From CAG-390 sp045543615 (GTDB lineage: Bacteria; Bacillota; Clostridia; Oscillospirales; CAG-272): DNA of 64,000 nt. Below, in pieces: positions 7,644 to 15,029 of the stretch; the first letter of the stretch is position 1, and every line of letters begins with the position of its first letter. The notes under the pieces were generated by a model. It was given only the letters and a program-made list of their open reading frames with translations, had not been told where the DNA came from and did not search any database. The DNA is taken from contig JAZPXL010000018.1 in the NCBI GenBank assembly GCA_045543615.1, positions 62,001 to 126,000 on the forward strand, read 5' to 3'. Position numbers and translations under genes: made by a program.

Positions 7644-7883
7644 ATGGTCAAGATCAGACTTCGCAGAGCAGGCGCAAAGAAGCAGCCCTTCTACCGTGTT
7701 ATCGTTGCTGATGAGCGTAGCCCTCGCAACGGCAGATTCATCGATGAGATTGGTTACTACAACCCCCTCGGAAACTCCGAGATCAAAATCGATGCTACTA
7801 AGGCACAGGAGTGGATTGCAAAGGGAGCACAGCCCACTGAGACAGTAAAGGCTCTTCTTAAGAAAGCCGGCATCACTGAGTAA
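7644..7883 (+). CDS. rpsP: 30S ribosomal protein S16
   Basis: A 79-residue S16 with the family start MVKIRLRRAGAKKQPFYR and the conserved DERSPRNGRFIDEIGYYNP at about residues 26-44. A strong AAAGGAG site lies before the ATG. S16 is an assembly protein of the small subunit body. It sits 58 bp after ffh and 13 bp before khpA. The AT-rich gap to ffh shows no clear hairpin, so it is probably co-transcribed. Confidence 0.97.
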   Translation: MVKIRLRRAGAKKQPFYRVIVADERSPRNGRFIDEIGYYNPLGNSEIKIDATKAQEWIAKGAQPTETVKALLKKAGITE

Positions 7884-7896
7884 TCGAGAGTAAACT

Positions 7897-8130
7897 ATGG
7901 ATCTCGAGAAGCTTCTTGTTGACATCGTCAGCGCAATCGTTGACACGCCCGATCAGGTTGTTGTCGAGCGCAACGAGACGGGCAACTGCATAGAGTTTAC
8001 CCTTAGCGTAGCTCCCGATGAAATGGGTATGGTTATCGGTCGTGGCGGTAAGATAGCAAAGGCTATTCGTACCGTCGTAAAGGCTGCCTCTGCCTCCACA
8101 GGTAAAAAAGTAACCGTTGATATTCGCTGA
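7897..8130 (+). CDS. khpA: KH-domain RNA-binding protein KhpA
   Basis: A 77-residue single KH-domain protein (KhpA/YlqC) that binds RNA, in related species together with KhpB, and affects cell division and envelope gene expression. The KH signature MVIGRGGKIAKAIRTVVKAA lies near residues 46-65. It begins with MDLEKLLVDIVSAIVD, as is usual for the family. It follows rpsP by 13 bp and is closed by a hairpin at 8149-8174. Confidence 0.95.
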   Translation: MDLEKLLVDIVSAIVDTPDQVVVERNETGNCIEFTLSVAPDEMGMVIGRGGKIAKAIRTVVKAASASTGKKVTVDIR

Positions 8131-8148
8131 GTGGCAATTGCCACCATT

Positions 8149-8188
8149 GGGGCTGGTGCATAAGCATCAGCCCCGAATTCAAATTTTT
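8149..8188 (+). terminator. Terminator after khpA
   Basis: GGGGCTGGTGC, loop ATAA, GCATCAGCCCC (one G-U pair), followed a few bases later by AAATTTTTC. It is placed between khpA and the next ribosome site. Confidence 0.6.
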
Positions 8189-8208
8189 CAATTCTCACGG
8201 AGGTTATG

Positions 8209-8985
8209 ATGTCTGCAACTCTTGATACTCGCCTTATTGCCGAACGGCTCTATCGTGAAGGAATTTGCACGAGCGCACTCGATGAACGCTCTCTTTTGAT
8301 TGTCGAGAGATATATGGGTGACAGATATTGTGGTAACGACCTGAAACGACGCTTGTCCAATGTTGAATTGAATTTCGCACAACTTAATAGTCACGCAGAT
8401 AACGCAAGAACACACTCACTTAGTGCCGTAAAAAGTGTAATTATAATCTTCAGACGGCTTACTGACAATTGGCAAAGGCAAGGGCTTTTGCGTGATTTTG
8501 CTTTTTCTTTTTCTGATGAAGAATGTAACTTTATGCGTTCGTCCTTTTTGAGCGCATCTGAGGCAATAAACATCCAGACAAGAACTCTCTCAGAAAACCT
8601 TATGTTGCTTGGAGAATGTGCCGCACAAATCCGGGCGTGTTCAGCTTCATCTACGGAAATATATCACGAATCAAGGCTTGCTACCTTTGCAGCAATGCTT
8701 GACAGAGATCGGGATAACGCACTTGAATGTCAATCCACTTCGCTACTTGCGCACGCAAGTGCAAAAGAATGCGAAAGAACATCTGCAGATTATCTTGGTA
8801 TGGCAAGACAATGCACAGCTGCCATTTCTGTAATCAACAAAACATTGATTGAAGTGCTTTCAGCACTGAGAATGGACAATGAGCGAACGGTTGCTGTTAA
8901 TCTGCTTTCGCCTGTAAGAGCTGCAACAGAGATTGGTAACGCAATTTTAGCTCTTGAAGGTTTAAACTTTGACTTACGCAAATAA
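8209..8985 (+). CDS. Unknown alpha-helical cytoplasmic protein
   Basis: A 258-residue protein with no family I recognise. It lacks a signal peptide, has no clear membrane segment, contains very few prolines and reads as almost continuous amphipathic helix with many Ser, Ala, Glu and Arg residues. A charged, cysteine-containing middle (LLGECAAQIRACSASS, near 140) does not match a known metal site. The second of two ATGs is chosen because it gives better spacing from CGGAGG. It stands between the khpA hairpin and the strong terminator at 9001-9030, so it is probably its own unit. The coding look (codon use, ribosome site, terminator) is convincing, but the function is not. Confidence 0.7.
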   Translation: MSATLDTRLIAERLYREGICTSALDERSLLIVERYMGDRYCGNDLKRRLSNVELNFAQLNSHADNARTHSLSAVKSVIIIFRRLTDNWQRQGLLRDFAFSFSDEECNFMRSSFLSASEAINIQTRTLSENLMLLGECAAQIRACSASSTEIYHESRLATFAAMLDRDRDNALECQSTSLLAHASAKECERTSADYLGMARQCTAAISVINKTLIEVLSALRMDNERTVAVNLLSPVRAATEIGNAILALEGLNFDLRK

Positions 8986-9000
8986 TTTTATATTAATTCT

Positions 9001-9030
9001 CCGCATCGCTTGACGATGCGGAATTTTTTT
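9001..9030 (+). terminator. Terminator after the unknown helical gene
   Basis: CCGCATCG, loop CTTGA, CGATGCGG followed by AATTTTTTT, a standard intrinsic terminator. Confidence 0.85.
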
Positions 9031-9038
9031 GATAAAAT
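9010..9038 (+). promoter_or_regulatory. Possible glpK promoter overlapping the terminator
   Basis: TTGACG, 17 bp, TAAAAT, about 34 bp before the glpK start. The -35 box lies in the loop and right arm of the preceding terminator hairpin. Plausible from spacing only. Confidence 0.4.
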
Positions 9039-9071
9039 ATATGTATAAAGTTTTTTGCGGAGGATTTACAC

Positions 9072-10568
9072 ATGTCCAGATATTTACTTGCTCTTGATGC
9101 CGGCACAACAAGCTCAAGGGCCATAGTTTTTTCAAGTGATGGAAAAATCGTTTCCATATCACAGTCAGAGTTTCCGCAGATTTTTCCCTCTGAGGGTTAT
9201 GTCGAGCATAATCCTGATGACATATGGGATACTCAAATTGCTGTTGCCAGAAAAGCTGTCGCTGAGGCAGGGTTGACCTATAAGGATATAAGTGGTATAG
9301 GAATCACCAACCAAAGAGAAACTACAATAATCTGGGACAGAGCAACGGGCAGACCTATTTACAACGCAATCGTGTGGCAGTGCCGTCGAACCTCTGACTA
9401 TTGCGACTCGCTTCGTGCATTTGGTCTAACAGATATCATTCACAGGAAAACAGGCCTTGTTCTTGACCCGTACTTCTCTGCCACAAAAATTAAATGGATT
9501 CTTGACAACGTTGAGGGCAGCCGTGCTCGTGCACAGAAGGGTGAGCTTTGCTTTGGAACTGTTGACTCCTGGCTTATCTACAACCTGACAGGAGGGCGTG
9601 TTCACGCTACCGATTATTCTAACGCCTCAAGAACTATGCTCTATAACATAAACACTCTTGAATGGGATGATGAACTGCTCGGAATATTTGATATACCAAA
9701 AGAACTCTTACCCGAGGTCAAACCATCTTGTGGAATATTCGGCTATACCGACGTCTCTCTCTTTGGTGGCGAGATTCCTGTCGCCGGCGTTGCAGGTGAT
9801 CAGCAAGCTGCGCTGTTCGGACAGTGCTGTTTTACTCCGGGATCTGCTAAAAATACATACGGTACAGGTGGATTTCTGCTTATGAACACAGGCGAGAGGC
9901 CGGTGTATTCCCACAACGGCTTGATCACTACGATAGCCTGGGGAATTGACGGAAAGCTCAATTACGCCCTTGAGGGATCGGTTTTTGTATGTGGGGCTGC
10001 TGTACAATGGCTTCGCGATGGACTTGGACTTATAGCAAACGCAGCTCAAACAGAGGTAATTGCTTCAAGTGTAAAGGACAGCGGTGGAGTTTATTTTGTC
10101 CCTGCATTCGTCGGACTTGGCGCACCGTATTGGGATCCGTATGCGCGTGGTTCTATTGTAGGTTTGACTCGTGGAACAACTCGTGCGCATATAGTTCGTG
10201 CTGTTCTTGACTCTATGGCATATCAAACCTATGACGTTCTCTCGCTTATGCAAGAGGAAGCGGGAATCACCTTTGACTCTCTTAATGTTGATGGTGGTGC
10301 ATCCGCTAACAACTTGCTGTTGCAAATACAAGCCGACATTCTTGGTGCAAAGATAATCCGTCCTGCTTGCATCGAAACAACTGCGCTTGGTGCTGCTTAT
10401 CTCGCAGGGCTTGCGACAGGTGCTGTCAGCTCAACCGATGAAATTATCAAAAACAGATACATAGACAAGATAACAGAGCCAAATATGGATGACGGCGAAA
10501 GAGAGCGCATTGTCATTGAATGGCGTAGAGCTGTCGATCGCTCACGCTCTTGGATTCAGAATAACTAA
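9072..10568 (+). CDS. glpK: Glycerol kinase
   Basis: A 498-residue FGGY-family kinase that phosphorylates glycerol to sn-glycerol 3-phosphate with ATP. The phosphate-binding loop DAGTTSSRAIVF is at residues 7-18, glycerol contacts at GITNQRETT, and the second FGGY signature includes GGASANNLLLQ near residue 405. Full length. The ribosome site is CGGAGG. No glpF or glpD is adjacent. It stands alone, closed by a strong bidirectional hairpin shared with dxs. In related Firmicutes this enzyme is activated by HPr phosphorylation at a His in the HIS-type loop. I did not locate that residue with confidence. Confidence 0.96.
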   Translation: MSRYLLALDAGTTSSRAIVFSSDGKIVSISQSEFPQIFPSEGYVEHNPDDIWDTQIAVARKAVAEAGLTYKDISGIGITNQRETTIIWDRATGRPIYNAIVWQCRRTSDYCDSLRAFGLTDIIHRKTGLVLDPYFSATKIKWILDNVEGSRARAQKGELCFGTVDSWLIYNLTGGRVHATDYSNASRTMLYNINTLEWDDELLGIFDIPKELLPEVKPSCGIFGYTDVSLFGGEIPVAGVAGDQQAALFGQCCFTPGSAKNTYGTGGFLLMNTGERPVYSHNGLITTIAWGIDGKLNYALEGSVFVCGAAVQWLRDGLGLIANAAQTEVIASSVKDSGGVYFVPAFVGLGAPYWDPYARGSIVGLTRGTTRAHIVRAVLDSMAYQTYDVLSLMQEEAGITFDSLNVDGGASANNLLLQIQADILGAKIIRPACIETTALGAAYLAGLATGAVSSTDEIIKNRYIDKITEPNMDDGERERIVIEWRRAVDRSRSWIQNN

Positions 10569-10573
10569 TAAGA

Positions 10574-10611
10574 AAGAAAAGTCAGAGGATATATCCTCTG
10601 ACTTTTCTTTT
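10574..10611. terminator. Bidirectional terminator between glpK and dxs
   Basis: AAGAAAAGTCAGAGGAT and its complement ATCCTCTGACTTTTCTT form a near-perfect long stem with A-rich and T-rich flanks. It can end glpK (plus) and dxs (minus). Confidence 0.9.
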
Positions 10612-12500
10612 TATAGATTGTTCATTTCGCATAAAACTCTGCACACGCTTTCTGCGTCAACACCAGCAGTTTCATAAACAGTCTGTCCTTTTCTTGAAAC
10701 CACAAAATCATCATCGACAGCAACAATTCTGTACTCGATGCCACAAAGCGCGCCAAGCCTTGACATCTCGTCAGCAAGGTTCATTCCAAATCCACCTGCC
10801 CGAATTTCCTCTTCAAGAAATACAATATTTCTTACTGAATCAGGCAATGATTCCTTAATAAGTTGCGCAAGCCTGTCATACGGTTTGATAAACTCGCAAA
10901 GAATTATTGCAGCTGTGCAGCCATTTTCTTCAAGCAATCCAAGAGCGTCAAGTGCTGTTGTCGCCATTCTGCCGTGAACAATTATTATGTTTTCGGTACT
11001 CTCGCCAAGACCAAATGTTCGAATTGATAAGCCTGATTGAGCCTGTGCTGCATAGAATGCAGCAGCAACAAGCTCATCCTCAACTGCATTAGGATACCTG
11101 ATTGCCACGGGATGATCGGCTTCAAGTGCATAATCAAGTGCTCTATCAAGGCACTCGTATGTGGCAGGTGTGCATATATCAACATTTGGAGTTGATGAGA
11201 GGAATGCAACATCAAAAATACCGTGATGAGTTGCACCATCGGAAACATTGAGTCCTGCTCTATCTATTGCAAAAATCACAGGCAAACGCTGAAGAGCTAC
11301 ATCGTGAACAATGCTATCATAAGCTCTCTGCAAAAACGTAGAGTATATTGCGCAAACAGGCTTAAGCTGTCCTGCAGACAAACCTGCCGCAAATGTAACT
11401 GCGTGCTCCTCAGCAATTCCCACATCAAAGAACCTGTCAGGCATTGTAACTTCAAATTCCGAAAGACCTGTTCCTCTACCCATAGCAGCGGTAATAGCAC
11501 ATATTCTGCTATCTGCCCCTGCACGAGTGCAGATATGTGAGCCGAACTCACGGGAAAATCCTCCTGCAGGCTCTGCATCCTTGGGAGGAAGCGAATGATA
11601 CTTGTCGGGTTTCTCCTCAGCGGGTGTATATCCTTTACCCTTTGTTGTCTTAACGTGAACAATAACGCTCTGACGGATCCTGCGAGCCTCAGAAAGTGTG
11701 CTTTCAAGAGCATCAATATCGTGTCCGTCAACAGGACCGAGATAGTGAAGACCAAGATCCTCAAAGTAATTTGAACCATAGAGAAGGTTCTTAATGGATT
11801 TTTTTGCCTTAACTATCAAAGAAACAAGTGGTTTGCCAACAAGTGGGATTTTTGATATAAATCCTCTTGTCGCCGCCTTTGTTTTAAAATATCCCCTCTT
11901 GCTTCTGAGCTTTGCAAGCGTCTTAGCAACCGAACCGATATTCTTTGAAATTGACATTTCATTTTCATTAAGAATGATAACAAGTCCGATGTCCTCGGTG
12001 CGATCGCAATTATTAAGTGCTTCGTAAATCATTCCACCCGTAAACGCACCGTCTCCAACAATGGCAACAGTTTTAGAGTCTCCACCTCTAAGGTGTTCAG
12101 CCTCGGCAATTCCGAGGGCAGCAGATATGGAAGTTGAGCTATGACCTGCACCAAATGCATCATATTCGCTTTCGTCCATCTTTGTAAAGCCTGAGAGACC
12201 ACCGGGGGTGCGAAGAGATTCAAACGCTTCCCTTCTTCCTGTCAAAAGCTTATGAACATAGCTTTGGTGTCCAACATCCCAAACAAGCTTATCGTCAGGG
12301 GTATCGAAAACTCTGTGCAAAGCTATTGTAAGCTCAACAACGCCAAGATTTGACGCCAAATGGCCACCACAAGCACTTACATTCTCGATAAGGAATTCCC
12401 TTATCTCGTCACTGAGTGCCAAAACTTCATCGGGTTCAAGAGCTTTCAAGTCCCGGGGTGAATTGATTTCGGACAACAGTAAGTATTTATTTTCCTGCAT
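10611..12500 (-). CDS. dxs: 1-deoxy-D-xylulose-5-phosphate synthase
   Basis: A 629-residue thiamine diphosphate enzyme joining pyruvate and glyceraldehyde 3-phosphate, the entry step of the MEP isoprenoid pathway. The ThDP motif GDGAFTGGMIYEALNN is near residue 152. The transketolase pyrimidine-binding part includes EEHAVTFAAGLS and DRAGLNVSDGATHHG, and the C-terminal transketolase domain is complete. In most Firmicutes dxs lies between ispA and tlyA. Here those two genes overlap directly, and dxs sits about 17 kb away at the far end of the same co-directional block. It is 42 bp downstream of copZ. Confidence 0.96.
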   Translation of the reverse strand: MQENKYLLLSEINSPRDLKALEPDEVLALSDEIREFLIENVSACGGHLASNLGVVELTIALHRVFDTPDDKLVWDVGHQSYVHKLLTGRREAFESLRTPGGLSGFTKMDESEYDAFGAGHSSTSISAALGIAEAEHLRGGDSKTVAIVGDGAFTGGMIYEALNNCDRTEDIGLVIILNENEMSISKNIGSVAKTLAKLRSKRGYFKTKAATRGFISKIPLVGKPLVSLIVKAKKSIKNLLYGSNYFEDLGLHYLGPVDGHDIDALESTLSEARRIRQSVIVHVKTTKGKGYTPAEEKPDKYHSLPPKDAEPAGGFSREFGSHICTRAGADSRICAITAAMGRGTGLSEFEVTMPDRFFDVGIAEEHAVTFAAGLSAGQLKPVCAIYSTFLQRAYDSIVHDVALQRLPVIFAIDRAGLNVSDGATHHGIFDVAFLSSTPNVDICTPATYECLDRALDYALEADHPVAIRYPNAVEDELVAAAFYAAQAQSGLSIRTFGLGESTENIIIVHGRMATTALDALGLLEENGCTAAIILCEFIKPYDRLAQLIKESLPDSVRNIVFLEEEIRAGGFGMNLADEMSRLGALCGIEYRIVAVDDDFVVSRKGQTVYETAGVDAESVCRVLCEMNNL

Positions 12501-12541
12501 ATTAAACTCCGATCATCCCTGATGTCTCAGAGACGGTAATT

Positions 12542-12724
12542 TTATTGTGCGTCAAATCCGAGATCATCAAGAATCTCAATTACAGCGTCTGCCTTATCTG
12601 CTGCGACAGTTACTGTCTTTGTTGCAAGATCAACATTTGCTTCAATTCCTGCGTTTTCAAGAGCAGTAGAAATGCGCTTAACGCAATTTGCGCACATCAT
12701 TGCGGGTACTTTGAGTGTTTTCAT
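12542..12724 (-). CDS. copZ: Copper chaperone CopZ (HMA domain)
   Basis: A 60-residue heavy-metal-associated domain protein. It carries the copper-binding MMCANCVKRI motif near residues 8-17 and the beta-alpha-beta-beta-alpha-beta pattern of Atx1/CopZ. It would bind Cu(I) in the cytosol and pass it to CopA. The ATG at 12724 follows TTGGAGGAAATAATT. An upstream in-frame start would run through this ribosome site. It begins 16 bp after copA, forming the copA-copZ pair. No CopY or CsoR regulator is adjacent. Confidence 0.9.
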   Translation of the reverse strand: MKTLKVPAMMCANCVKRISTALENAGIEANVDLATKTVTVAADKADAVIEILDDLGFDAQ

Positions 12725-12740
12725 AATTATTTCCTCCAAA

Positions 12741-14990
12741 TTAAATTTTCTTTCTTCCAAGTCTCAGCGCATTTGTAACAACAAACAACGAACTGAGGCT
12801 CATCGCAAGAGAGCCTATCATAGGTGTAAGAGTTATTCCAAATGGAATAAACAGAGCACCTGCGGCAACAGGGATCGCAAGAACATTATAGCAAAAAGCC
12901 CAGAACAAATTTTGCTTTATGTTTCTGATAGTGTATCTTCCAAGTCGAACGGCACTGCAAATATCGGCAGGATCATCCCTCATAAGTACGATTCCTGCAG
13001 AATCTATTGCAATATCACTACCGCCACCAACTGCGACACCAACGTTTGCAGACGTAAGCGCAGGTGCGTCATTTATACCATCTCCCACCATCATAACAAC
13101 GCTTCCGTCTTCCTGAAGACGAGAAACAACATCTGCTTTCTCAGTAGGTAATACGTTTGATATTACCTCTCCAATGCCGGCTTTGTTGGCTATACAGCGA
13201 GCCGCAGCCTCGTTGTCACCTGTAAGAAGTACGGTGCGAATACCCATTCTTCCAAGCTCTGCGACAGTTTGCGCAACTCCGTCCTTGATTGTGTCGGATA
13301 CAGTTGCAAAACCTACAAAACGATTTTCGAGAGCTACAAACAAAAGCGTTTTACCATCAGATGCGCAAGCGTCGGCTTTGGGAGCAAACGCAGAAATATC
13401 AATCTCATACTTCTGCATAAGCTTTTCGTTACCAACAATAAGTCTTCCTCTTCCGTCAATCTCCCCACAAAGACCAAATCCGGGGATATTGTCGATAGTC
13501 GAAACCTCAAGAGGTGACAAGCCCTTTTCTTTTGCTGCAGAATCAATTGCAGCAGCTATCGGATGATCTGATAGAGCTTCAAGCGAATAGATCAATGTAA
13601 GAAGCTCATCCTCATCAACGCCGTCTGCGCAGACAACATCACATAACTTCATCTTGCCCTCGGTTATCGTTCCCGTTTTATCAAATACAGCAACATTTAC
13701 CGAGTGAAGAATTTCAAGTGCTTCTCCACTTCTAATGAGTATGCCGTGGGATGCTCCAAGTCCTGTGCCAACCATAATCGCAGTTGGAGTTGCAAGCCCC
13801 ATAGCACAAGGACAAGCAATAACGAGCACGGATGTAAAAATCCTGAGCGCAAATCCAATATCTTTGAGCACAAAAAACCAGATAATGCCAACAATGAGTG
13901 AAACGGCTATTACTATCGGCACAAACACTCCTGCAACCTTATCAGCCGTTTTTGAAATCGGAGCTTTTTTGCCCTGAGCATCTTCAACAAACTTAATAAT
14001 TTGTGCAAGCATAGTTTCACTTCCGACCTTTGTAACCTTTATATACAAAGCACCGTTTTGAAGAATACTACCACCGATAACTGCTGAGCCTTCTTCTTTA
14101 GCGACAGGGACGCTCTCGCCTGTAAGCATCGCTTCATTAGCACTTCCAAAGCCTTTTGTAACCACGCCGTCAAGAGGAATCTGTTCTCCTGCTTTAACAA
14201 GGAGCGTTTGCCCAACTGTAACAGTTGACGTTGGAACAATAACAACCTCATTTCCATTAAGCAACGCAGCTGTGTCAGGAGATAACTTGATGAGCTTTTT
14301 TAATGCCGACTTTGTTTTGGCTTCACTTCTCGATTCAAGATACTTTCCAACCGATACCAAGGCAATAACAACAGCTGACGATTCAAAATACAGCTCGTGA
14401 ACAAGATGGGCATCACTCGAAATCATAAATGTAAGAACAAGACTATATACAAGCGATGCAACAGAACTAAGTGCAACAAGCGTGTTCATATTCGGGTTGC
14501 CGTGTAACAATGAAGAAAATCCACTTGTGTAATAATCTTTGCCGAGTATAAGCACAGGGAGAGCCAGCAAAAACTGCAATAGCGCAAAATTCTGTGGGTT
14601 TTGTTCGGGAGAGATTATTGAAGGCAACGGAAAATCTTTTATCATCATATTTCCCATAGCAACAAACAAAAGCAATCCTGCAAAGAAGCAGGAAATTATG
14701 AGAGAGATGAGTTTCTTCTTACTCTTCTTCCTCTCCTCATCATCCTCGTCTTCTTTCGTCTTTTGTTTCGGCATATCCGAATGCAAGGTTGCTCCAAAGC
14801 CGGCCTTCGCCACCTTCTCACATATCATTGCGCTTGTGGTCAAGCTCTCGTCATATGTGATGGTCAATCTCGCCATAGTTAAATTCACTTGGCTTTCACT
14901 CACTCCCGGCAGTTTACGTGTAACACGCTCAACAGCCGACGAACAAGCTGCACAATGCATTCCTGTAATATCGTAAACTTCTGTAATCAA
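12741..14990 (-). CDS. copA: Copper-exporting P1B-type ATPase CopA
   Basis: A 749-residue P-type ATPase with a single N-terminal HMA domain (GMHCAACSSA, residues 9-18), a Lys/Glu-rich linker near residue 75-90, and eight predicted membrane helices. The ion-site motif CPCAMGLATPTA is near 395, the phosphorylation motif DKTGTITEG near 440, and GDGINDAPAL near 640. CPC plus HMA indicates Cu(I) export at the cytoplasmic membrane. The start appears to be TTG at 14990, six bases after GAGGTG. No ATG is positioned as well. Followed by copZ. Confidence 0.93.
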   Translation of the reverse strand: MITEVYDITGMHCAACSSAVERVTRKLPGVSESQVNLTMARLTITYDESLTTSAMICEKVAKAGFGATLHSDMPKQKTKEDEDDEERKKSKKKLISLIISCFFAGLLLFVAMGNMMIKDFPLPSIISPEQNPQNFALLQFLLALPVLILGKDYYTSGFSSLLHGNPNMNTLVALSSVASLVYSLVLTFMISSDAHLVHELYFESSAVVIALVSVGKYLESRSEAKTKSALKKLIKLSPDTAALLNGNEVVIVPTSTVTVGQTLLVKAGEQIPLDGVVTKGFGSANEAMLTGESVPVAKEEGSAVIGGSILQNGALYIKVTKVGSETMLAQIIKFVEDAQGKKAPISKTADKVAGVFVPIVIAVSLIVGIIWFFVLKDIGFALRIFTSVLVIACPCAMGLATPTAIMVGTGLGASHGILIRSGEALEILHSVNVAVFDKTGTITEGKMKLCDVVCADGVDEDELLTLIYSLEALSDHPIAAAIDSAAKEKGLSPLEVSTIDNIPGFGLCGEIDGRGRLIVGNEKLMQKYEIDISAFAPKADACASDGKTLLFVALENRFVGFATVSDTIKDGVAQTVAELGRMGIRTVLLTGDNEAAARCIANKAGIGEVISNVLPTEKADVVSRLQEDGSVVMMVGDGINDAPALTSANVGVAVGGGSDIAIDSAGIVLMRDDPADICSAVRLGRYTIRNIKQNLFWAFCYNVLAIPVAAGALFIPFGITLTPMIGSLAMSLSSLFVVTNALRLGRKKI

Positions 14991-15029
14991 TTCTCACCTC
15001 AAAAATAGAAATGGTTAAATCGATGCATT

